From the NCBI RefSeq assembly GCF_033807715.1, contig NC_084601.1:18964690-19028689 (forward strand): a stretch of 64,000 bases of DNA. The letters run 5' to 3'. The notes under the pieces were generated by a model that ran no database searches, was not told the origin of the DNA, and worked only from the letters and a program-made list of their open reading frames with translations. The translations under genes were made by a program, and so were the position numbers. The stretch is from Cololabis saira. Its lineage: Eukaryota; Chordata; Actinopteri; Beloniformes; Belonidae. This document shows, in pieces, positions 12,428 to 23,900 of the stretch. Every line of letters starts with the position of its first letter. Within the stretch, counting starts at the first letter, position 1.

Positions 12428-15400
12428 ATATCCTTTGGGTGCTCGAGAAATCTACAGTTAAAGCTGGCAGATTAAAACGTGCCGTCTCGGTAGGTCTATT
12501 TACCATCCGTTGTAGCTCATTAACTGCTCCAAAGTCACAAGGGGCCCGTCATATCAGTCTGCTTGTAGAGTCTCCGGGCGAGTTGAACACGTTGTAATCT
12601 AGATGGTAAACATAGATGTGTCAAACAATGTTAGCGGGATGTACCGTTTTACACGGTAACTCGTAACACCATAATCAAAAAGGACGTTGTTTATCCGATG
12701 CTGGGTTGATGCAAACGGGTGCATGACCATTAAAGGTATTGTGACATGAAAAACACATTTTTCTTGATTTTTTGTGTTTTGTAGGGTGTCTTGACATCAA
12801 TTACACCCAAAAAACAACGAACTTTTAACATTCAGTGTATTGTGTGCTTTCTGGGATTTTCCGCATAACTATGCAAAAGCGGCGCACCTGGTTTGGTGGC
12901 GGGCCGTGACGTCAAGGCCCGCTAAATCACCGCCCCCTCCACCCAGCTCCCTGCCTCCTCTCCTCTCCAGCGCACCATAAAGGCTGATTTATGGTTCCGC
13001 GTTACACCGACGCAGAGCCTACGGCGTAGGGTTACGCGGCGACGCGCACCGTACGCTGAACCCTACGGCGTAGGCTCTGCGTCGATTTAACGCAGAACCA
13101 TAAATCAGGCTTAACACGGAGCTGTTTAGAGCCCCCTCTGTTCTCATCACCGGAGGAAAACTGCTAAGAAGACCCGCGGCCACTGACTGGACTTAAGATA
13201 AGGCGACACTGCTGCTTGCATGCCTTTATTTTTATGATTGTTTGCTGTGGTTCGCCCTGCTGCTTTTCTGTGCATGCTTCGCCTGTCGCTCCCGGCTTAA
13301 CTCTCCGACGCCGCTGTGAGCGTATGGTTGGGTTGGAGGAGGTTTGGAGGAGGAGCGGAGCAATGATGACAGGAAAGGGGGGAAAGGAAGCATTTTTCAC
13401 GGCGCAAAGAAACACTGTAATAAAAAGCCAGGAATGGAGTACTAGAGTGAAGTTTTTCTTGTTACACTCTTTTAGACACATTTGAGGGATGTTGGCCAAG
13501 ACTTTTAATAGTGTTAAAAGCATGTTAAAAATGATGTCACAATACCTTTAAGGATGAGGAAGTGATAACGACTCACTGTTGGCTGAGCCGACTGTCAATC
13601 AATCATATTAGAGATAAATGTAATGCTTTATATAAACTCCCCTGGCGTGGTACAAAAAAAATGTCACGGGGGGTGAAATCAAACAATTGAGACTAAAACC
13701 TTGTTTTTTTTTAACCCGGCTTTTAAATATGTTTTATTTCTGTTCTAAAGTTGAACATTTTAACAAGCAAATCAACGAAGATCGACTCACGTTTGCAGCC
13801 AGCCTCGGTCAGTCGAGGAACTCTTAACGTATCCTAGTTCTGCGTGATCGTCAATGTGGAAGTCAATGGTTGGGGCTCGGGAAGGCCTACCGATCGTTTT
13901 CAGACCCTGCGTCGTTCTAGATGTGGGTCTGATCCAACAGGCTGATCCTTTGCTTGAAACAAGATGAAGTGTTGAAAAGTGTTGTTGTTTCTCTTGGGCG
14001 ATACCTTATTCCATGTGTTCCTGCTAGTGGTCGCCGCAGGGGGAGACTTAAGTGGGGTTTGGCTCTCGCTAATTGGTCCGGTGGTATTTATGTGCGTGTG
14101 TAGATCTGCTGTGTGTTTCTGCAGATGTGTGACTGAACATGAGAGGCGGGAGACCACTAGACTTGGGATTTATAGAGAAGCGTGTCTCTGGTCTGCTTTC
14201 ACGCACGGACAGAAGATCTGGGGTTTTATCCCAGCACTGAAGCCCACATGGGCTCATCTTTGTATTCCTTGTGAACCGGTGAAGAAGAAACATGCTAAAG
14301 TGTTTTGTAGAACCTCAAACGGGTTTGAGAGACGCCTTATAAGTGTGGGCGGTCACACCCTCCTGCAGATACTAGCCGTCACACAGATGTGGAGAGAGGA
14401 GGCGATAACTAGAGAGTATTAATAGATCAGGGTGGCATCCGCACACAGACACACACACACACATGCATGCTCATCTCTCCTTTACACACACACACACACA
14501 CACACACACCAGTGCGGCGAGGGGTTGCGGTAGCTCCAAGAATAGTCTCAGTGCAACGCGAGCCCACTGGTGGGAAGAGGGAAAGATGGGAAGAGATGAA
14601 TACAGAGTAGGAGGAGAAAAAAAGGCGACGTGGAGGATTTTCACCGTAGAGCAAAAAAGACGAGTGTCTGAAAGTCAGAGAGAATGTTAAGTTGGAGAAC
14701 GCAGGACCTAATGAGGCGTCGGCAGCGATCAGCCCCTCTCTCAGCACACCATTCACATAAAACCCTCCGGTGTGACTCAGCCCTCCGGTTTTCCCTTGCT
14801 TTGATTTGACTTGTCTGTGTTCATCCTCACTCCCCTGCAAAGCACAGAGACGCAGCCTCGCGTGGGCGTATGTGTAAGTGAAAGGAGGTGAGTGACGATG
14901 CCTGATGGGCCTTTATCTTGTTTGAGTGGTTATTTGATTATCCCAGAGTGGAGGAGGGAGGGGAGGGGGGGTGACTCGAGGGAGGGAGAAGGAGGAGGAG
15001 GAGGAGGAGGAGGAGGAGGAGGAGGAGGAGGAGGAGGAGGAGGAGGAGGAGGAGAAGGAGGAGGAGGGAAAGGTGCAAGATGAGAGAAGATGCGACAGAG
15101 AATGACACAGAGGAAATAAGGTGTGGCACACAAGCCGCCGTCCGTGTGACCACAAAGATCTGCTTTCCACTCTTTATTTCTTTGGTTTTTAAGTTTTAAT
15201 TTTAATGCGGTATCGAACGGATTAGCAGAATTTAATCTCATCATTTATATTTCATTTTACGACGGCAAAAATGACTCCTTAGATTTAAAATCCTTTTAAT
15301 GAAAGACAGACTTTCCAAAGATGGGCAGCAACTCCGTATGCAGAAGCCTACAGAGACAAACTCGGCAGTAAAATAGCCGGGAAGAGACATCAGACCTCTG

Positions 15401-18400
15401 AATAATTCATCATCGATCATCACAAGAAACAAAGTTAGTACACGTGTCTGCATCCAGTAAACATCATCTCAAGTAATAAGTCTCAGGAGTGAGATGGGAG
15501 CGCAGACAGACGATGGCTGCAGTAAAGTGAAAGACAGCATTCATTCAGGGCTCTGCTCTAATATATGTGGACATTACAAAGGAAGAAGAACATCTGGTCC
15601 TGACCAAGTCTTCCAACAAGATGTGCATTTAACCGCAGACAAACAACAACATGACAGATTACATAGTGTTATTAATTATTCATGAAAGGTGGACACCTCT
15701 GTAAGAGCTGCAAAAGTCAGAACTTTCAAAGGTTTGGTCTGGGGAATTGTGTGTGTGTGTGTGTCTTAACGCAATACCAAGGAGAGAAGACATCAGCACG
15801 TATCATAGAGAAGCGATGGATAGATAGATTACTCTAGAAAAGGCTATAAGACCATTTACAAATAACTTTCAAGCCATCATTCTGGACTTGGAAAGTGGAC
15901 CTGGGTCAGGCTGTTTAATGTTAGAAGAAACTGCAAAAACAAGAACTACATTGTTGGGTTCTGTGCGAGGGCGTAGGTTTGCATAGGGACGGTAGGGACA
16001 TAACACTACCAACTTTTCAGGAGGCTGAAATTGTCCCCACCAACCTTACTTGCATTATATAATGAGTTCAGATATAAAGGTAATTTAGATTGTCTTCCCA
16101 AATGTTGTAAGGATAGAATTGACCCTACCATTATTAAGTGAATTATTTTCATTATGTTCAGACTTATATTTACCCCTTTTCACTTGCTGAATTTGCCGGT
16201 CCATTTTTTTTTCCTCAAACGCACGTTTGATTGGCTGATGACTTGACCATTTTTTCCATAATTGCTCAACCCACTGATGCATTTTAGAGATGAAAATAAG
16301 GGAAAAGAAGGTGAAGGAGACAATCAATTAAAGCAATGTATTACTCTTGTGGTGAAGGACCATGTAGGCTAACATGTAGTTCCATATATAGGTTAAGTAG
16401 TAGTTAAGAGATTATTAATAAGTTTGTATTTATTGTGTATCTTAATATAATTTAAGTTATGTTCAAATATTGCAATTTAAATTGCTAATAAAATCTTGGA
16501 ATATTCTGGAAGTTTTCAAATGTTTCTTTAGTAGTTTTTGAAAACAAAGGTTTGAATGGAACCGTGTATCAGGTGAACCAATACACATTATACACAGTAT
16601 AAGTCAATGCAGATTTATTTTGCATTGATCATTTAGCCTCTCAATTAATTAGGTTCATATTCGTGACAAATGTAGCCCTGACCCCCGTTCACCCAATCTG
16701 TTTGGTCTTATTAATGTCCCGTCCCCAGTAAAAAGTGTACATGCAGGTTATGCTGTTATATTGTCCCTACCAATGTTGAGACCAAACCTACGCCCTTGGT
16801 TCTGTGGGCCCCAGTTAGCTTCATTACAAGTTCATTATAAGTTCATTACAGTCATAAAAAGACTTCAGTCATGGATCCTTTGGAAGTTTGATATAAACAA
16901 TATTTCCATAACTCAGTGACAACAAAATAAATAGTGGATAGCCCTTGGCGTATGAAGATGGCTCCTGAATCTAAACAAAAAGAATAATTTAAAAAAAGAA
17001 ACTAATATCACAGTCGACAACTTGTTGAGTGAAAAGACGGCTGATACTTACCTTTTGATACTATTTCTCTGAGAGTAGCAGGCATCTGCAGCAGAGTGGA
17101 GATGACAGGCCGCTTGCTTTTCTCATTGGATTTGGACTCAAGTTTAAATTTATCTTCCATTATTTCACCACTGGGAAGTAAGAGGTACAAAAGAAGTATT
17201 TTAATACAACATTTGTGGTGAGATACCGACTCTCTCCTTACGCCCTGAAACGATGTTGAGTGGGTTTGATCTTTGTGTTTCTGGTTGTGAGCTGGCTTGT
17301 GTGTGTGTGTGTGTGTGTGAGGGAGAGAGAGACGGAGAGCCTTAATCAATCTTGTACCTCTTACAATGACAGCAAGACTGCCTGAAAACAGGGTATAAAG
17401 CAGTTTAAGTTGATTTTGAACCGTTGAAAGTCAAGAAAGCAGAACCTGGGACCTTTTTAAATGCTGCTGTTAAAGTCAATTTTGTAATGTTAAACTTAGG
17501 GCTGGGCGATATGGACCAAAAGTCATATCTCGATATTTTCTAGCTGAATGGCGATACTCGATATATATCTCGATATTTTTTCTGTGCCATAATTGGGGTT
17601 TCCCCCAAAGCATTATAGCATAGCATCTCTGTTAGCTTCATTTTTTTCTGAGGCAAACCCTTAAAAAAACAGTCAATTTTATACAAAGCCTCGTGCCAAA
17701 TGTCACACAGGTACATTTATTAACAGAGGTCTGCACAATATCAAAATGTATAAAACAAATGAAATAAAAATAAACTGCCTGCATATATAGAATAAAATGC
17801 TTCTTGAATAAAATAAAACAAATATCCCTTTCCTGCATAACAATTAAATTAAAATACACTGTGCAATTAATACAATGTAGACAGTAACAGGCAGACTTTT
17901 CCACTGAGGTTGACAGTTGTGCAAATAACAAAAACATTTGTGCAAATCTCAAATAAAACATTCAAGTCAATTTGTCACAAAATAAGCTATATCAAAATTT
18001 AAAAAAAAATATATATATTTTTTTTTAAATCGATATAAACGATATTGTCTCGTACCATATCGCGTTTGAAAATATATCGATATATATTAAAATCTCGATA
18101 TATCGCCCAGCCCTAGTTAAACTCTTATTGCCTCTATGTTTCGCTGCTCTCGCTCTTGGTGATTTATTTCTGTGGTGGATGTCATCATGGCTTGAATGTG
18201 ACTTAGTGCTGAACAGCCTGTTTTAATTATTTTACTCTCATGTAACTCTTCTACAAACAAACATGGGGGTTTGCCCACTTAACACGCTCCAACATAGACA
18301 ACATGCACTGCCGAGAGACTTTACCGATCATCGTCGGAGGAACAAACTATTACATTGAGTCTCTGCTTTGGAAAGTCCTGCTGGATACAGGGGTGAGTGT

Positions 18401-20883
18401 TATTCACACTTTTAAAACACATCTTTCTATGGCTTTTATACCATTTTGAGGCTGTTGATATTGTTAAAATGAAGCTTCAGTTCCGGCTGCTTTCACAGCT
18501 TTAAAACAATGTAATGCGTTAATGAGTCATTTTAAACCGCGAGCATCTAAGAAGGGAATTTTAAAGGCTTTGACTTCGTGCTGCGTAATCATTTATTTTA
18601 ATTCTTCTGCTTGAGGCAGGTTTTTTTTTTCTTTTGCTCTTTATTTTTATTGGCATGGCATATTAGTTCTCAGCTCAAATAAAGAGGAAACTAATGTGTA
18701 AAGGAAGTGGAAGCAGCAGTTTTTAAAGGGCTAACTAAAAGATGTGGAACAGCAGGAACACGAGGGCCTGAGGGATGGAGGACAAGGAGGAGATGGAAGA
18801 GATGGAGGAGATGGAGGAGATGGAGGAGATGGAGGAGATGGAGGAGATGGCGCTCCCAAGAGGAAAGCAGAGCTGGAGAAACTGGGAGGAGCCGAGCTCC
18901 ACAAGCGACTGGCTGCGGTGGACCCCGGCATGGCCGCCCTGCTGCACCCCAACGACAAACGCAAGTTATCCAGGTGATGCAGGCGCCGACGTCCTCAGGT
19001 GGATATATTCATCCTGGACCTCTCAATTAGCTGCATTTTATCGGTGTGAATTTACAACTAGGGCTGTTCGATTTTGCCCAAAAATAAAATCTCGATTTTT
19101 TTTTTCTCTCAAAATCCGATTTTCGATTACGATTACGATTATTTTGTGAATTGACAAAAGGCAAAGAAATGGTTTCAAATATGCTGTTTTTTATTGAACA
19201 TTTGCCCCATTGGGCTTTAAGTGCAAACTTTGCTCTTATTAAACCAAAAATGAATGAATAAAGTGCAAAACTCTGTAAAATAAGTTGAAAAAAAGTTTTA
19301 AAAAATATAATGTTTTATCTCTGAAAATAAAATCAGCAAATCAGCACTTGCAAACATACAGTAAGTTATATTTCCAATTAAATAAAACAAGACATTTTCT
19401 AATTAAATTAAACTGGGTCTTTGCATGCTAAATAATAATGCAACCCATGAAGGAGGTAGAGGTTTGTAATGTCAGTCATTACATTTGCTATTCACATTTG
19501 CAAGTTTTTTGCAAGGAACACGAGCCGGTCTACGGCATCTGGCTTGAGGGATGCCCGGTGGCATGTTACAACGCCCCCTCCTACACTAAAGAGCCTCTCC
19601 GATGGGGCACTTGTCGCAGGTATTGAGAGGTATTTCCATCAATCATTAATATGGTATCAATCATTAATATGTGTGCAGACAAGGTAAAAAAATAAAAAAA
19701 ATAAAAAAGTGAAAGATCGATTTTACGATTTTCACGTTTTAACATCGTTCTAATTACATAATCGCGATTACGATTTAAAATCGATTAATCGAACAGCCCT
19801 ATTTACAACATACATTTGATTTCTCTGTGTTATTCATGATGTGTGTAGAAAGTTCTTTTATTTTTCTAGGTAGATGGCTGATGAGTGACCTACACAGGTG
19901 GGTTTATTCAGCCTTGATAAGAAATCATGGTGCTGCGGGAACTATCAATCTCAGGATCAGCAGCTAGTTTAAACAATCATAAATGCTTTTTGAGCATCTT
20001 TTGAAAATAAGAAAAATGTTAAATAAAAACTAAAAACAACAAACGAACACACATTCTGGCTCTATATGCATTCCTATTAACGGTCAGTGTTTTGGTCCTG
20101 AAGGTTTCCCGAGACATCAGTCCATCTAAGATAAATGTGTTTTATATTACAAGTGGGCTTAGTGGTTAGCGAGAAGGTCCCATTAAAAGGTATTATATCA
20201 TATGTAGTCAACTTATTCTTCATTGACTTCATGGTGAATCACAAGTACAACTTATTTCAGGAGAGAGAGGAAAAAAACTGTATCCAGCCCTTTGAATAAG
20301 TTAAAAATGTTAACTTCATCTGAACAGGATCAATCAAATGGAGCTAATGCAACAGTGATCACTGCTTTCGTTACGATATCCGATCAGTGAATTATGTCAG
20401 TAACATTCCCTGATACTGATACTGATACTGGATCAGATCGGTTGCATCTCCAGTAAAAAAAAAAGGAATAAATCTGTGTTATTCAATTTATCCAACATAT
20501 AAATGTCCTGATGTGACTGAAACAGTGTATTCAAGGATCCATCTTTGCCTTCAAGATTCACTGCAGATGTTTGATGTGTCAAAATTAACATTTAATGTCT
20601 AAAAAGGAAAGATCAGTTTCAATAATTTCTGTTTTGCTGATTGAGATATTTCTTAAATCTCATTCGACCGCACTTTCATTTCATTTCATTCAATTCATTT
20701 AGTTCAAGGGGGCTTTTGAAAATGTCACTGCTTAAACAAACCTGCTGATGCGAGAGTACACTTCCCTGCCGAGATGCTGATGTGGTTACCTTCACGGGTT
20801 AAAACAAGTCTTCTCATGTCTTGTGTGAAACGATGAAGAGCTGCTGCTCCCTCAGGCTGTAGCATGTTGATGGGGAGTGTTGG

Positions 20884-20968
<85 letters not shown>

Positions 20969-23900
20969 CTTGATGAGTAGCAGTACTATGCTTCGAGCGG
21001 GGTAGGTTACCCTGCTCTCTGAGTTGACGGGACACGACAGGAATCCTCTCTTTCTCATAACCTCAGTGTCCGGCTAGCCAGTCAGGACTGAGAAATGTGG
21101 TTTGCATTTAAATCTCAGTGTCCCGGACATTTGTTCAGCTTGTTTGAAAATAGGCCATAGTGTAATTTCAGACCAAAACCGCTCATTTTGCCCAATTTTT
21201 GGCTCATATTTTCTGTTTCTAGCGAGTGCGACAGCGCTCACCTATATTATATTAGAATATTTATTATACTGTACTTACTATGTTTATAGTACATTTATTC
21301 AGTTTACTGTATACTTGTTCAGTTTCAGTTTATTTTTTAATGTATTTATTCACTTTTTATTTTTCATACTTATAATTTATCTTTATTGTTTATTTAGTCT
21401 GAGTTCATGTTGTCCGACTTTGAGCTGCTGTAGCACCTGCATTTCCCTTCTGGGGATCAATAAAGGACTATCTTATCTTATCTGTCTCAATGCACGATCT
21501 CAACTTTTGTCTGGGAAAGGGAGTTGGGAGTCATTTACTTTGGATTTAGTGGATGAGAGGATGGTTAACTCGTCTAATCTCAGTTTTCCCACCGAGACTT
21601 GATATACAGGGATGTAACTGTTTATGGGAGTCACACAAGTTTGTACAGAACCTCCCAAGCGTTTAGAGTGACTGGGTTTCATTAAAGTTCTGTTTTAAAA
21701 GCGTGTCTACCTGCACGTCCACAGAAGTCTCCAGATCCACGAGGAGACGGGGATCCCTCACAGCCGCTGGCTGGAGGAGCAGAGGGGTCAGCAGGGAGGG
21801 GATCGGCTCGGGGGCCCACTGAGGTTCCCGGACCCCTGCATCTTCTGGCTACACGCAGACATGGAAGGTAACCCTAACCCAAACGTTCATAACCGTCTGG
21901 ATGTGAGAGCAGCCTTTGACCCTCCTGTGTTTTCTAGCATTAGACAAGCGGCTGGACCGTCGTGTGGATGAGATGTTGTCTGCAGGACTCGTAGAGGAGC
22001 TCCGAGACTTCCACACCCGGTACAACCAGCAGAAACTCCAGGGTGACGGGTAAGCACACAAGCAGCCATAACTTTCCATCTTCCTAAAACATGAAGTCAC
22101 TGTTTAATTAGGCTTGTGTTGAAAAATAAATTTTCCGATTCTAGTATTAATTCCTGAAAATAGATTTGTATGTCTAAATATCGATTTTGTTTTTTTGTTT
22201 TTTTTCCATTATTACAGTACAACTTTTGGTATTTTTTTTTTGTTTATGCCCAAAAAAGTAATGTTTGTTGGACACGAGAATAACTTGCACCATGTATGAA
22301 AACATTAAAGTTTTCAGTTATAATTGCATAAATTGTCTATATTTCCTATATTTCATTACTTTATATACTGTCATGGGGTTACGTTTGCATATAACGCTAA
22401 AAACCAAAAAAGACCGAAAATGGAAAAAATACAAACGGAATGTGGGGAAAAATAAAACCAATTTCATCCAGCCTCTGTTAGCTGCCATGGATCTGTTTGG
22501 TAATTCTGCCCCGCACGATGTTTCTGAAAGCAGTTCTATCAGCATTCTGGGAGCTGATTGGTCCTTACAGCATCATTAGCTGCAATACTTGCTGTTGAAT
22601 CTCATTATAATACTAGTATTCAAATGCTGCATAACTACAGTCATATAATTCATGCAACAGCTCAAGAAACAGTTTTAATAACACTAACCCAAATCGATAT
22701 CGAATCGAATCAAAGCTTGATAATTGATTCTGAATCTTAAGAATTGGAATCAAATCGATTCTTGACATTTGAATCGATCCCCAGGCCTGTGTTTAATGCA
22801 TCTTTTTTTATGGTGGTCTTTTTATTGCATGGTTTTATTTATTTCCATATGATTAATGTGCATGTTTTTCTGTGATAAGGATGCATCTTCATAGGTCTGG
22901 TAAACTCTCTTGCATCCGTCTGCACGCCCCCAGGCTCTAATTTTCAAACAGCCTTCAGCCTCTCGCTGGAGCTGGTTTCACTTCAGGCACTTTATCAGAG
23001 TTAAGACACCTCCTTTTAGGGCGGCTAAAGGATTCCTCTGCCTCTCCGCCTCCGTCCCCAGGAATCCTCGACAGAAAACACTCTTTAAGATGTTTTTATG
23101 TCGCCTTCTGTTTCTGGTGCTTTTCTTTTATCCCTTTTCTTATTTCTTAATTCCAAAATATATATCTATAAAGTGTTCATGCAACAAGTTTGACATCCTG
23201 TTCTCATCATCCTCCAGTCTAAAGGAATGATGGAGAGATGGCGCCTGGACCTCTCTCCTCCCTGAAACCAGGGCGATGTGAGTGGAGTGAACTCTGCCAA
23301 GCGACAGTACAGTTATTTATTTCTCCCTCCCAGGCTGACGGCTCGCGCTGCACCGCGCTGCCGTTTCCCAACGGCTCGAGACGGATTTAGACACGGCCCA
23401 CACAGCTGCGAGCTGGGTTCATACGGGGAGGAGATTTCTTTACAATGTCCAGGAATGATTAGTCATTGCACATATAGGCCCCCTGCTGTATGAGATCAGC
23501 GCTGTGGAGGGAGTCTGGTGAGCTTTACTTATTACCTAAAGGACCCAGAACAAATATTCCGTCCCTCACATGATCACCGACTTCTAACAGCTACCACATG
23601 ACCGGTAGCTCTGCAGCGGCTGCACTCTTTCAGGGGGCCGCCGTCTGCCGGACTGTGGATGGCATCATGAGATGATATGGCCATGATTCAGAGGCAGGAT
23701 GCGTTTTGTTCTTTTTCTTATGTTATTTCAAAGCAGCTGACAAGAAAACAGCTGACCTACCCAAGTTTGCTCCATGGCAGCCCTCTGTGATACCTCCAAG
23801 GTTGGCTCTGTTGATATTATTCCTTCGTCTTGGCCGTGTGTCAAATATGAAAGGTTACAAGACTCACTGTGATTTTATCGGGACTGTGTCATTTCTGCAT

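Larger units (their letters stand above)
12428..18293 (+). other. trit1: U12-type AT-AC intron of TRIT1
   Basis: The 5' splice site at 12428-12436 reads ATATCCTTT, the canonical U12 AT-AC donor. The intron ends in AC at 18292-18293 (...GCTCCAAC) directly before ATA GAC AAC. A U12-like branch sequence, ACTTAAC, lies at 18277-18283, with the likely branch adenosine at 18282, 11 nt from the intron end. That spacing is typical of minor introns, and no polypyrimidine tract is needed. Joining at these points restores the family reading frame (KALAL then [16 protein letters not shown]). No GT-AG alternative gives the conserved protein. The intron is 5866 bp and carries several transposons. Confidence 0.88.

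Noticed and set aside
14892..15244. Poly-Gly, poly-Ser, poly-Pro and poly-Leu frames
   Set aside because: They are the three frames and the complement of one GGA microsatellite.
18775..18849. Met-Glu-Glu repeat reading of the exon 4 minisatellite
   Set aside because: The TRIT1-homologous flanks (LHKRL...DKRK) are in the Gly-Gly-Asp frame, not this one.
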